From Heterotrichella gracilis (taxonomy: Eukaryota > Sar > Xanthophyceae > Tribonematales > Xanthonemataceae), in assembly GCA_032358255.1 (NCBI GenBank), contig JAULBX010012210.1, positions 186,001 to 250,000 on the forward strand: a stretch of 64,000 nt of DNA. Reading direction: 5' to 3'. Shown here one piece after another: positions 11,615 to 27,500 of this stretch. Below the pieces are notes generated by a model that saw only the letters and a program-made list of their open reading frames with translations, made no database searches and was not told where the DNA came from. Each line of letters opens with the position of its first letter. Position 1 is the stretch's first letter. The position numbers and the translations under genes were made by a program.

Positions 11615-12903
11615 GATGTATGGTGAAACTGCAAACTGGATGGGGACACTGTCGATGGCCTGAATATGTTGAACACCTGGAAGTGAAAAAGAATTAGCCA
11701 GTCAATGACCGATATTACATCAAGTTGAAGTTAATCTGGATAAACTTGCTATCCAGGTTTCTCGCACAGCATTGGCCAAGCCTTGCTTCACTTGGTACTG
11801 GCATGTATGCACAATTCCCATGTATATGTATGCATGCATATGGACCAGACATGTGCAGTTGCGAAGTTGGGCCAGTGCATTGTATTGACATTCAAAAGAA
11901 ACATAGTTTTGGCGTTTTTCCCACCAGCAACAGACACACTACCCTCAAAAGGCTGCAGTGTCTGCACTGTTTGCACACCCAATACCAGTACGATGCGTAC
12001 AAGCCGGGTGTTGCCAAACAAGTGCTGGCACACCATCAGAAAATTAGTTGCAACACTATAAGATAAGGAGCGAACCTGTGCCACTGTGGCCCCAGTTGAC
12101 GGGAAGTGCTTCACCTGGACGTTAACGCATGCACTCCACTTATCAACCGAGTGGGGCTAGTGCCCAATAAGGACAAAGAGGTTCGAGATCGTTACAGTAG
12201 ATGTCACAGCAATAGGCAGGGGTTCACATGCACAGGTTTGCACATACAGACGCATATGCTTGCGCCCAGCCGTTTATGACTGTCCAAAGTGGAAAACTCG
12301 ACAACATTTAATTTAAAATGGCGGGAAACCCCAACTTTCAAACGTGCAACCGAAAGCTTGAATCTGCTGGCAGCAACACGGTCACTCGGGCAACCCTTTG
12401 CCACAAACAGGCACCTTATTGCTGCCATGTGTCGCACTGGGCTGACTGTATGCAGTGCTAGCTTGCTTGGGACTTTGCTTTAGCGTCGACCAGGCCGCAT
12501 CACACATCAGTTTCCAGTTATTTTTTTTGTGCCGTGCCGTGCAGTTTCGGTTGTCTCCTCCTATACTCTCTTGCGTGAGGTGGGTAAAACTGTCACCTTC
12601 GGAAAGTCGCTCTGTGCGCTCTAGTCTAAGGGCCTCTTGAGTCTAGAGGAAGTCGCCCACTTGGACTTGCTGCATTACAGGCACCTGCCATTAGAACCAA
12701 TCAAGTTTCTATTTCTGTTGAAGGAGGTAATATTCAAGGCGATGTACCTTTCTCCTTAGCAAGCTACCACTTTTATGAACTTGGCTTCTCTGTGGCATGG
12801 TGCACTATTGACTGTATTGCAAGATGCTCCAACCCTGTAACCATGCTGCATACATCCCAAGCACACCTTTGGTGCTAAGGAATGAGTTGTTTGCAGGCCA
12901 GCA
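11615..12903. other. Region between TMEM208 and TIPIN
   Basis: About 1.3 kb between divergent starts. It contains an E2F-type site at 12320-12328 and probably a 5' untranslated exon and intron of TIPIN, because a CAG acceptor sits a few bases before the TIPIN ATG. No further gene was recognised. Confidence 0.5.
12320..12328 (-). promoter_or_regulatory. Candidate E2F/DP binding site upstream of TIPIN
   Basis: GGCGGGAAA, whose complement TTTCCCGCC fits the E2F consensus conserved in plants and animals. It lies 576 bases before the TIPIN start codon. Replication-fork genes are common E2F targets. The match is short, so the call rests on context. Confidence 0.35.
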
Positions 12904-14624
12904 ATGAGGTCCGCAGCTGTGGCAGGGCAGAACCAGCAGCGCACCGTTGGGTGCTACAAGTGTGGCAAAACCGGGCACTGGGCCAGGGATTGCACTGTCC
13001 CACGTGAAAACTGGATTCCCAGGCCTCCAGGCCAGTCACCCTTTCCAGGTAGCCAACAATACTCCACGCCTGGACCCAACAGCAGACCACAGGCTAGTGG
13101 AGCCCCCCAAGATACTCCTGGAGATGCTCCCAATACTGAGCAACAAGCAGACGGGTGAGTGAGTTCACCACGCCAAATCTGCAGGCTGAAAAAAGCTGCT
13201 GTGCTGCCTTGAGTGCTTCACTGTGAAGTTGTCTGGGGTCTGAATATGCACTGTTTCCATCAACCTCTGTGTTGTGCAGGGATGCTGACAACCCAGATGC
13301 CCCACTCCCCAAGAGGAAGGTGGTGGGAAAACGCCCAAAGCTGACCATTGACGACCTGAAGGAAAACAATGGCCTTCCTTTTGTCTTCCAGAACTTTGCC
13401 ACGATGGCAAACCATGAATTCAAAGGCCAAGGACATGAGGTAAGTATGCATCCTTGTAAGCCCATGCTGCCCTTCCTGTTGTGCGACAGCCATTTCAATG
13501 GGCTTCATGCTATTCGTTGCAGGTCACTGACCTTCGGCGCTTGTTAGACCTGTACCGCCGGTGGCAAATGCGGGTGTTCCCTCACGTGGAGTTCTCGGAT
13601 TTCTTGCACCGCCTGGAGAAGCTGGGCACCTCCAAGCAGCTGCGCATGAACCTGCACGAGCTGGAAGTAAATGTGCTCAAGGCAAGTCTGAGCACTGTGA
13701 TGCATGGCATTGGGTTCATTCACTAGTACATGATAAGTGGACTCGTTGTGACAGTTTGGTTCATTGTTTTTTCTCAACCTTCATTGCAATGGCATGGCGT
13801 TGCACTGTGGGAGAGTGTCCATTTGCTATTGCGCAATAGTAACCTCAAATCCTTTTGCACTGTAGGTCATGGAGCCAGCCAGGGAGCCTTCTCCAGAGCC
13901 TGAACGGGCACTTGACTTCACAGAAGAACATCAGAATGGGGAGGACTACTTTGAGCCGGAGCATGCTGCAGATCCTGGCAATGGGGTGCCAGACAACAAT
14001 TGGGAAATGGACGATGACGAGCTGATGGATTTGATGGGAGAGCCAGCCTATGAGCCTGCGGCAGCTGCAACCACCTCCCGTCAGACTGGCGCTCATCCCA
14101 GCAGTGCCACTGGTCTGCCAGTAGGCAATGCATATCCTGGAGATGATGGGTTGGATGTTTACGATTTTGAGATGGCGGCAGCCATGGAAGGTGCTGTGGA
14201 TGAGGCTGCACCTGAGCGCTCACAGGATGGTGCAGCAGCCAATGGACTCAACAATGCACCACAGCAGGATGGCATCACCGAGGAAGACGAAGCATACCTG
14301 CTGGCCATGGCTGTGACTCAGGATGGCGCGGAAGCAGATGCAGACCTTGGCGCTTCGCAAGGGGGGAATGGCATTACCGAGGAAGATGAAGCGTTCTTGC
14401 TGGCCATGGCTGTGACTCAGGATGGCACAGAAGCAGATGCAGACCTTGACACAGCACAGCAGGATGGCATCACCGAGGAAGATGAGGCGTACCTGCTGGC
14501 CATGGCTGTGACTCAGGATGGGGCGGATGCAGATGTAGACCCTGGCGCTACGCAAGGGGGGAATGGCATTACCGAGGAAGATGAAGCGTTCTTGCTGGCT
14601 ATGGCTGTGACGCAGGATGAATGA
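12904..14624 (+). CDS. TIPIN: TIPIN/Csm3/Swi3 fork-protection protein with zinc knuckle and UIM-like repeats
   Basis: Partner of Timeless/Tof1 in the fork protection complex that travels with the replisome and supports the S-phase checkpoint. Exons are 12904-13154, 13280-13439, 13523-13666 (or to 13681) and 13866-14624, giving 437 or 442 aa. The N-terminus has a CCHC zinc knuckle (CYKCGKTGHWARDC), as in the plant homologue. The Swi3 domain runs from RPKLTIDDLKENNGLPFVF through HEFKGQGHEVTDLRRLLDL to FSDFLHRLEKLGTSKQLRMN. The last exon is acidic. After a PEPERALDF stretch it ends in four tandem units containing GITEEDEAYLLAMAVTQD or GITEEDEAFLLAMAVTQD, which resemble ubiquitin-interacting motifs. 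The third exon can end at a GT donor after LHELE or at a GC donor (AAG|GCAAGT) fifteen bases on; both keep phase. The start is the ATG at 12904, just after a likely 5'-UTR intron. Confidence 0.9.
14265..14621 (+). repeat. Four tandem ~96-base coding repeats in TIPIN
   Basis: Units 1 and 3 (EEDEAYLLAMAV, preceded by QQDG) match each other best, as do units 2 and 4 (EEDEAFLLAMAV, preceded by QGGNG). A single-unit duplication was therefore followed by duplication of the pair. The DNA copies are very similar, implying recent or homogenised repeats. Confidence 0.95.
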
Positions 14625-15693
14625 GGATATAGCTGCGCAACCCCTTGAGGCGTGGAGTAATCAGCCAGGTGCCAGCTGGCAGAACAATCGCTGTGCAATG
14701 TGCACAGCGCCGTGCACAGGGAACTTCCCTTCAAGGCTGTCAATGGCTTCAAGGCTGTCAATGGCATGGTGACACAAGAGGAGCTTGAGATTGGCTCGAT
14801 CTCATGTGGATTAAATCACGAGAGTTGCTAATGCTAACAGCATTGCGCGCCTGTTTAAGATTGTAAACATCATAATTGGGCTTATAAACCCCATTAGAAA
14901 ACAGGTGATCAAGTTTTTGTAGTGTTCAGTGCCCTTATTCAATGAAGTAGGACATGCCATGAAGTAGGGCTACCATTATACACTGAGTTATAGTTGGCAG
15001 CTCTGAAAGAAAGCAAGGGAGCCATTACACCCACAGGGTGCGCCTTTTTAACACTGTGTGCGCCGCTAGACCCACCCTGAGGGCCTGGCTCTAGACAATA
15101 TTGATGGTATCCTTGGACACCCTTCTATAGTGTACAGCTCGTGTACAAAGTGTTGTGCCGTCGTTGAAGACTTGCTGTAACAGTTATAGTAACTTAAAAG
15201 TGCTGACGTCAGTGTTGTGCCAATGCCATTGATTCATACAGTATTACAATTCCAAACCAGGTCCTGTAACAGCACACCGACGGTCCCTGTGGGGCCCAGA
15301 GGTGGTTGCCTGCAGGAGCCAGTGGCACAGCCACCACAAAAAAATCAGAATGATCATGAAAAACCTGCTGTGCACATCACCTGGGTTCAACCAACTTGCA
15401 ATGGGGCTGTCATGAATTGTTTTAAACTAAGGCATTGACCTGTACACCAAGATCTTGACCTCGAGGCCGGTTGTGCTGCCGACTGTGCTCAATGGCATTT
15501 CATTCACAAATCTGCAGCACCTGTGCAGGCATGAATTAAGCATCCCCAAACAAATGCGTAGCCTCTGAAGCCCCTGACCTGAGGCGCTACATTCTGTATT
15601 TGCCCATCCCTGATTGACAGCAAGTAATACCATTGCCTTTGAAAGGCAATGTCACAACCCTGGTGCCAACCAATCACCACATCTGCCAAGCTG
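14625..15693. other. Convergent 3' region of TIPIN and RPN2
   Basis: Noncoding space between convergent genes. It contains a perfect tandem duplication of an 18-base unit (CTTCAAGGCTGTCAATGG) at 14731-14766. Nothing else was recognised. Confidence 0.5.
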
Positions 15694-18600
15694 CTACTCC
15701 GTTTTTTGTTTCCCACTTGCATGCGTGGACAAGCTCAGGTAGCCAGTGATGACGAGGTAGACACCCAATACTGCCAATATTGGCAGAGTTTGCACCAGGT
15801 TGAGCACCGTCCAGAACAGCAGGTACACCCCCAGGAAGGCTGCAATCCCAGCGTGGAAAGCAACCGCGTACAAGAACGCTGGACCAGACGTGGGGAAGCC
15901 CTGCAGCAGCAAAGAGATGTGATCATGTATGGTTGTGCATGCACACTGGGCACCCACAGGTACATTCATCAGGGATGCAAGTGGGTAACACGTCACAGGC
16001 TGCAATGAAGCATAACCCTGACAGATGGCCACCAAAGGGACAGCCTGAACATGAGATAGAGTGCACCACGGCACTGTGCATTATGTGAGTGTTCACATTG
16101 CCATTGCATGCCACTCACGTTCAGATTGACCCCCATAGAGACGAGGAGGCCCACCAGCACCACCAAGGGGAGCACCGCTATGACGGTGAAGGCCAGGGAG
16201 ATGACGGTAGGTGGCCTCTTGGCTGGCGCCCTGAACATGTGCTGGATCTCCTTCTTGGGTGTGAAAAGAACCTCCTGGGCACTGGGTGGTGGTGGTGCGG
16301 CAGGGGAGCCATCGGCCTGTGCCTGGTGCTCCACCATAAGGTAGTGCTCATCTTCGGCCATGACAGGCACCGCGATGGGTGCAGCAAAAGCGTGGGGGTC
16401 AGACAGGATGGCTGTCACTGTGAATTGTCCGCCCTGCAATACAGGACAATTCGGGGTCATCAACAAAGGGCCACACGCAATTGCAGCACGAAACATAAAC
16501 AAATCAACTGTAAACAGGAATTGCAGTGCGCTATACACACCACGGTGCCCATTTGCTTTGCAATGGATTCTGTTGTCACAGTCCATTCCAGGCTTGCCCC
16601 TGGCGTGGTCCAGAAGTAGGCTGAGGGCCCATCTGCTGCACTCGTCAGCTTCAAGATCGCTTGCTTGGGCGCCATAGGGACTTTGTCACCAGGCTTGTCA
16701 GCAACGCCTTCAGTTTCCATCAGCAGGGTGGCGGAAAGCTGCAGCAATACCACCATTGCTGTGAACCTTACCCACTATGACAGCATGATTTCACCCATAT
16801 GCATAACATTGGAACAACATAAGATCCACACAGTTCACTTCAGTCATTAGCAAACGCACCTTGAACACAGTGTTGGGGTTGAGCGTCAATGTCTTGCTGG
16901 AACCTAGCTTGAAAGAGTCAATCAATGACCCATCAGACTTGGAAATGCTGGCAACTCCATCCTCGATCTCAGGTGCATCATAAACCACAAGAGGGATGAC
17001 TTTGCGACCCCAAGCCGTGCTGCCATCTGAGGTCTTTGCTTCAACGACCATGCTGCACAAGCAGAATGGAAACATGGGTGAGTTAAGGGACTATCTACAG
17101 GCTACTGCAGCTGCAAACAGTATGGCAGATCCAGCTAGACCAATTGGAATCAGGCGTCCTGGACAGCGTTCCCGACCTGTATGCTCCGGCCTCCTTGATA
17201 AACTTCTCAAGCGAAAAAAAGTATCCTGCCCGAACCATGAAGGTTTGTTCCATGGGCACATCCTTGAGAATGACCTTCTTGTCTTTCTTGAGCGACACCA
17301 GTGTGACAGTCACAGGGTTGACATCGTTGCCAAGATAGTCAGTCACATACACCAGGCCTTGCCTCTGCACACACACACAGCCAGTGATCATCTCAATGTA
17401 CAATCTTTATGAATTTAAGCCATTTGTGAAGAGCCTGTGATTGTGTGAATGGTTACTGACAACAGGGGTTTCCATGCAGATCATGCAAACATTACCTCGC
17501 CACGAAGCATCAAATTGTTGCTTGGCGAGTACATCCGGAGGGGCTTTGGGGTTGTTCCACTGACGGCTGTTAGCCCCAGCGCCTGCCAGTAAGCCACACC
17601 CACATCGTGTGGGGCATGGGCCACGAGGAATTCCGCCAAAGCTCCCAACTGCAGTCAGAGAGCCCCGTTGAACATCCACGGCAAAAATGCAATGACCAAT
17701 GGCTCATGGTTACACAGTGCAAAGCAAAGCAAACATTGTGTATCATAATGCGCTGCTTGCACCTCCTCAACGTCACTAGATTTAAAACTACCACCTTGTC
17801 AATATCCTGACCATCAGGGGCGATGTCCTTTATGCCCTTCAGGAAAAGTGCTGTAGATTCGATGGCGTTGTCATCTCCGGCCTTCCACAGCCCATGAGCA
17901 GAATCAGCATTGGCAAGCACCTGCCAACACCACACGTAAATCCATTCAGTGCTGTGCAGCACAAGCAGCAAGTGCCACAGCTGACGCCTGTGGGAATGCG
18001 GAAGGAAAGGCAGTCATGATGGTTTGCAGGTACACAAGTGGCGGCCACATTACCTTTGTCGACCCTGAAGCAATGTCTCTGATGTCCAAGGCTGCACCCA
18101 AGTTGTTCAATGCTCCCAAAGTGGAATAAATGCGCCCTGTTGCCGTGACACTGGCGTCACCTAGTAGGGTGTTCCGGAAGAAGACGCCTGATCGGAGACT
18201 GCTCAAGCTGCCAAAGAAGGTTTTTGCGGAGGTGGCAATTGCTTTCGAGACAGTGGAAGTGATGAGTGAAGGGGAGAAAGCCTTGGTGGCTGCCAGCAGC
18301 TGCACTGCATAGTATACAGATGCTACATCATCTGCTGCAATGTTCTGCACTGCAGTGTCTACCAGTGCAGCTGGCACCTTGCTTGATGGGCACCTGCAGC
18401 GTGAAACAGTAATGGTTTAATACCAAATCTACCACAGTACCACATTTACCGTGATACTGTTGCAGTGTTTGAAGCATGCAAGCGGTGAAAATTTACCCCA
18501 GTAAAAGGAGATAGATAGAACGTACTTTGCAGTTGCAATGACCACCACTGCCTGTGCTTTGCTGGTGAACGTCGCCTTCTCGCTCTTCAGTGCTGCAGTT

Positions 18601-19182
18601 GCCACCTTGCACCAGTCATTCTGCACCTGCTCGTCTAGCTCCTCGCCAAGGATAGAAGCTGTGGCAGCTGCAAAGTAGGTATCCTCCACACTGCACAAAC
18701 ACACCACTTCTGCTCATTACGCAGCCGGCAACCACATGATGTGCTAAGCAGCTGTAATGCCATTTTCGTCCATGGCGTGCAATAGCGGGGCGATGATGTG
18801 CACTCCAACAATCCCAGTTGATTCCAGCTCGCACTACAGTCAGTACCTGGCATCACCCAACTCCCCTACAGCTTTTGCTACTTCCCAGGCTTTGATTGTT
18901 GGCCCCTTGAGGAGGTGGGCCACATAGGCTTCTCCCAGTGCGCGGGCTTGTTCCGGGGTGATATCCTCCTCTGACTCTTGCAGCTTCTGCACCACCTCTT
19001 GAGGCTGCAACAACACACACAAGGGAAAAGTGATGGGTCTGCCACAAAAAGCTTGGCTCTTAGCTTGCTGCACGAACAGAGTTGCAGCCTCCCACCTCGA
19101 GGTCTGCAAGGTTATCCAAGCCTGCTCGGGCGTGCGTGATGCACAGACCCACAAGCAGCAGAGCTGCAATGAACCTCCCCAT
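15694..19182 (-). CDS. RPN2: Ribophorin II / Swp1 subunit of oligosaccharyltransferase
   Basis: Non-catalytic ER-membrane subunit of the complex that N-glycosylates proteins. Eleven exons: 19182-19096, 19004-18847, 18690-18526, 18393-18054, 17920-17795, 17648-17496, 17364-17177, 17052-16860, 16738-16541, 16433-16119 and 15900-15694. They sum to 710 codons (709 aa), against 631 in human and about 690 in Arabidopsis. The first exon encodes a signal peptide (MGRFIAALLLVGLCITHARA). Long luminal domains follow. The C-terminal signature QHMFRAPAKRPPTVISLAFT leads into three membrane helices, including VIAVLPLVVLVGLLVSMGV and FHAGIAAFLGVYLLFWTVL. The protein ends in a short basic tail (HASGKQKTE). 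All exon phases agree. The gene diverges from glycerol kinase across a 1.2-kb gap. Confidence 0.95.
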
Positions 19183-20381
19183 GTTCTGTTGGCTGCCTGC
19201 ACCAAAGACGTGCACTTTTTGGTGTCACCTGCCAGTGCCATAGATACCTCAAGTTAAAGTGGCGCGGGTACTGCGATGGCAGTGATACCAGCTGACCAAA
19301 TGGGCTGAAGTGGTGCTTCCAGAGGCTTTTCGTACTGGCACCAGCTAGTCCATGCAAACCAGGAGGCTGCCTAGCGAGAGGCAAAGAGATGTACCCAAAC
19401 AGCACGTGACTGGGAACTCACAAGCTGGTTCCTGATTGCTGTGCAATGGTATGTCAGATGCTGCGTGCATGCAACTACAGAACTACAGGAAAAGAGAACT
19501 CCAAACCAGTTCTCCACAACTGGAAACAGCACATGGCCAGGCGCCAGCTGATGTGCCTGATGCAGGCAGATCATATCCAATATCACAACGCCAAAGGTGT
19601 GCAAACATCCCCCAAGGACGAATGAACATAAAGAGTCTGTCAAGGTGTCTATGGCAGAGTTGATGCGACCATTGTGCACAATGCTGATGAAATATTGATG
19701 AGCATGCATGCATATGGTTCGACAGCCTTCGTCCTACCTTGCAACGGACCCACCAGCGCTGTAAAAGTTGCACTGCAATAGCGCTGCGGTAAACGATTGA
19801 TCAGTACTCCAACCGCCTTAACCTCTCGGCATGGCCCTGGAGGCACTAGCACAGATGTGCGATGTTGTACGGTGATGGACAGCCTCAATAAAAAGATGCA
19901 CGTTGCTCAACAAGCCCACAACGAAGTATGTTTAGTGTCACTCACCCTGATTGCCAAAGCCTTTGGGAAAGTGCTGCAGGCAACGAAGTGGGTCCTTCTC
20001 CAGTGGGTGATACCAAAGTCGCAAAAAGCGGGAAGTCGCCTGTGGTGCATGCATGCATATATCTCATAAAAACCGTGCAAGACATACCGCCACGATCATT
20101 GTGAGCCCATTCGACGGTGTACAGCAGTTATATCAGCTGGAATTGTCTGCGCTGCATCAGGGTCACTTCGGCATCCCGCAGGTCATTCAGGGTCATTTCG
20201 GCATGCGGCTGTGTTTTTGTTGTTACACTGGTGGGGGTGTACCTGCTCACTTTTAACAAAATCTTTGCTTTCAAACAAGCTTGGCCAGCGTAGAAAAGAT
20301 ATCGCATGGTGCATTTTAATAGCAACTTGCTTCACCAAGCCACATGCCTTTGGTTTCATTCACTGATTACTGAAGTGCATC
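19183..20381. other. Divergent upstream region of RPN2 and glycerol kinase
   Basis: About 1.2 kb that should contain both promoters. An imperfect tandem duplication built on GGTCA-TTCGGCAT occurs near 20160-20205. No gene was recognised. Confidence 0.45.
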
Positions 20382-23449
<3,068 letters not shown>

Positions 23450-24568
23450 TGATGACTCGAGTCTGTTGATGCAAGCAATATCTGTTATCTGGGCCACAGC
23501 AGCAGCATTAATCAAGTACTGTATTTCACTGGACCAGCACACAAATATTCTGAGCAGCTGTGGACCCTAGAGGATGTGTGACCACGGTAGATGGAGTGCT
23601 GCAATTTTGATTGCGATTTGAGACGCTTGTATCTGCACTGTGCAACATCATCGCAATATGCACTTCACGATTTTGGGAGGTGAAGATTAAAGGGATTAAA
23701 TTCCTTTATCCAGCTTCATCGACAATTTTTCTCGAGGTGCATCACATGTATCTCACAGCAACAGCTTGCTGCAAGGGACTGTGGGACTAGGTCATTGCCT
23801 GGTCATAATGGTTGTGGTGCCCTGGTTCGAGCCAGTGGCCCCCTACATCCACGTATGTGCGTTCACATCCTTACCTTTCTTTCTTTCTAGTGGGATGCAA
23901 ATTGTATCATACAGGGCCTGGTCTAAATGGCCCTTAAGCATCTTTGAATTTTAAGGAATCATCCCAGCGTGGTCTTGCTCCTGAATAGGAATTAAGCAAG
24001 AAGTGCTAAGCAATCAGTCATTGCAAGCCTTGCAGTTACTGTTTACTGTATTCAGCAGGAGTTCCTATCAACAAGAGCAACATATCGGAGATGCAACATC
24101 GCATATGCGACGCTGTGGCGCACGCCACGGCGCACCATGTCTGCTAATACAATGCGAGAATGCTTGCGCACCCCAGAATGCCATTGTACTTCAGCATGCA
24201 GGGTGCCTGCTCTGTCAGTTGCTGGCACTGGTAATACTATGCCCGTTGGGCAAGTTGCCAAAATTTCAAAATGAAACGGAGCTTCGTTGCGCCTTTGGCC
24301 GATCAACGCATGATTTGAGCGCTCAGTGCTCTCACCAACTGCTATTAAGAATCATCATGATGTCCTAACACAATGCCAAAATTTTCAGCCTAAAGATTGC
24401 CAACCCCATTGGAACATTGTCGACCAGTGTTAGGGCATCATGATTGTTCAACGGCAGCTCCTGTATTTCATCACTGCACAACATTGCTGGCGCCATATGG
24501 CGTGTCTGCACGGATGTCAACCTGAGGATCCAGCGGCCCAAGTGCCATTGCGCGCCACATGTCCTGCG
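23450..24568. other. Convergent region of glycerol kinase and the hemerythrin-domain gene
   Basis: Noncoding. It contains GTGCCCTGGTTCGAGCCAGT near 23817, which recurs with one change near 61493. No tRNA could be folded around it and no gene was recognised. Confidence 0.45.
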
Positions 24569-27500
24569 TCACGCCATGATGGCCACACGCTCCTGGCGAG
24601 GCACCTGGGAGGCATACTTGGGCAGCAGCTGCTCTTCCTCGTAGGCAGCATGGGCCTGGAACTCCTGCAGCGACAGTACACAACACGCAGTACGTCTTTC
24701 CTACGTTTTGATTACAGCATTTCAAATTTACCATACATTTACTTAAATCTCAGCAAGTATCCCAGCGATCCAGGCCCAAAGCAACTGTCCAATACGCAAG
24801 AGGCAGATATCTCGATATCTTGATATCAAACTTGTTCAATTATTATGATACCTGTATGTTGCTGGGGTGCTGCTGTGATAATGGAGCCAGGCCAGAATAG
24901 CACCCTAGACCCATTCTATGTTGCTGCCTAATCAGGTACGTATTTGCTGCCCGGCGTAATTATCGTGATACTATATGCACTCGGAGTGCACCCCACCTGC
25001 TTGATATTCTTCATCACATCCAGCAGCTGAGCCAGCGCCTGATCGCCCTGCTTGGCCACCTGCAAGACCCCCAACACCTGCAGCAGCTGCTCCATGTGGC
25101 GGTGTTCCTCCAGTGCCTGCTGCGCCAGCTCAGGGCCTGTGCCGTCGGCGAACGTGACCTGGGCGGAGGGGTACAAGCTCGACAGCTCGGCCTGCAAGCA
25201 ACACAGAAAGCTGTTGACATGACCATGGTGTTTGAGATGAGGACTTTTTGCCTGGCACCTGCCTCAGGCTAAGCGCAGTCAACATTGATTAATATTGTAG
25301 GGCACGATTTGCAGGGCACTGCAAATTTCAAATCTGCTGTCTTTATGCACTTGTTGTGGCACTTGTGCAGTGCCCTGATCACTGCACAGCATTAGTATGA
25401 TAGCCTGGGCGTCAGTCACCATTTCATGCCATCAGTATTGAACGGGACTCCCGTGTATGCGCACCTGTGTATGCAGCCTTATCATCATGTAAATTGCATG
25501 CGCAACCCTCTCCATGCCCTCCAGGTCATGGACCTGAGCTGCCTTATCAAACTGCCAAAACAGCGCAGTCAAGGTCTGGTGGTCAGACAGTATTGCGGCC
25601 AGGCAATCAACATGCGGTAGTGCGGTTGGCTGCTGGTTCATCTCCTCTGAGCCTTCAGCGCCCAGTTGGACAGTCCTGCCAGAGGCTCCTTGCATGGTTC
25701 CTGTCCTTTTAGGTGAGCTGCTGGCATCGGTCCTGCTTGTGTCCTGGTCTGGGGGGAGTACACTGCCGCCTGCTCCAATGAATGTCTTGGTGCTTGGGAC
25801 ATCATGCGGGGGACCGCCTCCTTGCTTCAGACGCTGTACACAAGCCAACGGTGCGCACACTTATTATAAAATGCGAGGTTTCGCAAGTTGGGTTGAACTT
25901 CTGCAGGCTTATACAGTAACTGCCGATCAAGCACCCAGACATATTGGCACCAACAACTTGCTTGAAGGGGAAGTGCATGCACGTGGAGTATATTGTGCAC
26001 CATCAGCTTGAACGGGAGGCAGCATGCTCCAACCACTGATTGTCACCAGGAAGGGAGGGTCATCATCCAATGCACATGTACAGATTGCATGCAGCAGCAA
26101 CAAGTCCTTTAAGCTCCTGTACAGTGCCATAGTCCTGAGTGAACAGGGCGCCATGCACAGTGCTCTGCTTTGACATCTGGCCAGAGCACTTGCTGCTGCA
26201 TACAGAGCTACACTGTGTGGCATCCTCAAGTATGACACACATAGAACAACTGGCGGCATGCAGGTCATGTATCTTCTGTGGCGGTTCAACAGCCTCCTCA
26301 TCCCCCGCCTCCTCATGATCATTCTCTGCTGCAGCAAGGTTGCCAGTCCCCTCCTCTGCAAGTTTGAGGATTTCCTCCGCTGCAACAAGGTCACCTTGCC
26401 CCTCGTTTGGAATGATGACAATTTCCTCGTCTGCAGTAACCGTCTCAATGATGCCACCTGTGACAAAAGTGCGCACTATAAGCGGCAGTGCCACGACTGG
26501 TTAGCCACCATCTGGCACACCACGTGGTCAATCCTAGTTTTGTGGATTGACTCTAAGGTGTGGTTGGCAACAGTTTCAGACAAGCCTTGGCTCTTAGACC
26601 CAATTGAGCCATTGTATTACCCAGACATGCTAACCTTACTTCTAAGACGGTAAAATAAAACTATATGCAGATACTTATCAACTTACCTGTGACATCAGCA
26701 ACCTGCTCAGGCTCAGCATCCCACTCATCCTCCTCTACGCCAAGCCCACCAAGCCCCTCCTCATCAAATTCAGAGTCTTCGATGACAATGAAGTCCTCTG
26801 CACCAACGCCCGCAGGCCCAATGTCAAGCGGCTCAGCTCCAGCCAGCTCTGTGCTTGTCCTCAACATGGCCCTGCCCTCAAGCTCAGGATCAAACGCAGC
26901 CTCCACCGCTGCTGCTGCCTCCTCCACCGCGGCTGCTGCCTCCTCCACTGTCGCTGCTGCCACCTGTGCAGGGTCACCTCCAGCTAGCAATGCAGGCACC
27001 TCCTGAAGCAGGGCACACGGAGGAAATCGACAACCACACAGCATGTACATGTAGCCACGGTGCCAAACTGTGCACCGTCCATGGCATGCACACACTGTTT
27101 GAATTCCACCATGCATTTGCCGCAGGCAGCGTGTGATCAACGATTGTTCAGCGCTTGCTTCATGTCATGCAATCAAACTAGCAGCAGGGATATGGGTAGA
27201 ACAGGGATATGGGTACATCCTACACCAGCCTGGCCTGAGTGACTCTGATAAACATGTATTTATACTGCCATTGTCATAAATTATGTATGACATATATGTG
27301 TCACGCTACGCTTAGGCCACCGCAGGCCCAGCGGCTCAGTTGTGCTGGCTACAGTTATCGCAACTGTATGGGCCATTGATATTAGGTGCAGCACTGGATG
27401 GGGCCCAAAAACAACAGGTAATAAGAGAACCATATTGAAACATTCAAGCATTCTACACAGGTGCCATCATAGAGAGTATGGGTTGCACTCGCACCACAGG

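Noticed and set aside
23790-23850. tRNA-like B box (GGTTCGAGCC)
   Set aside because: No matching acceptor stem, anticodon arm or A box could be placed around it.
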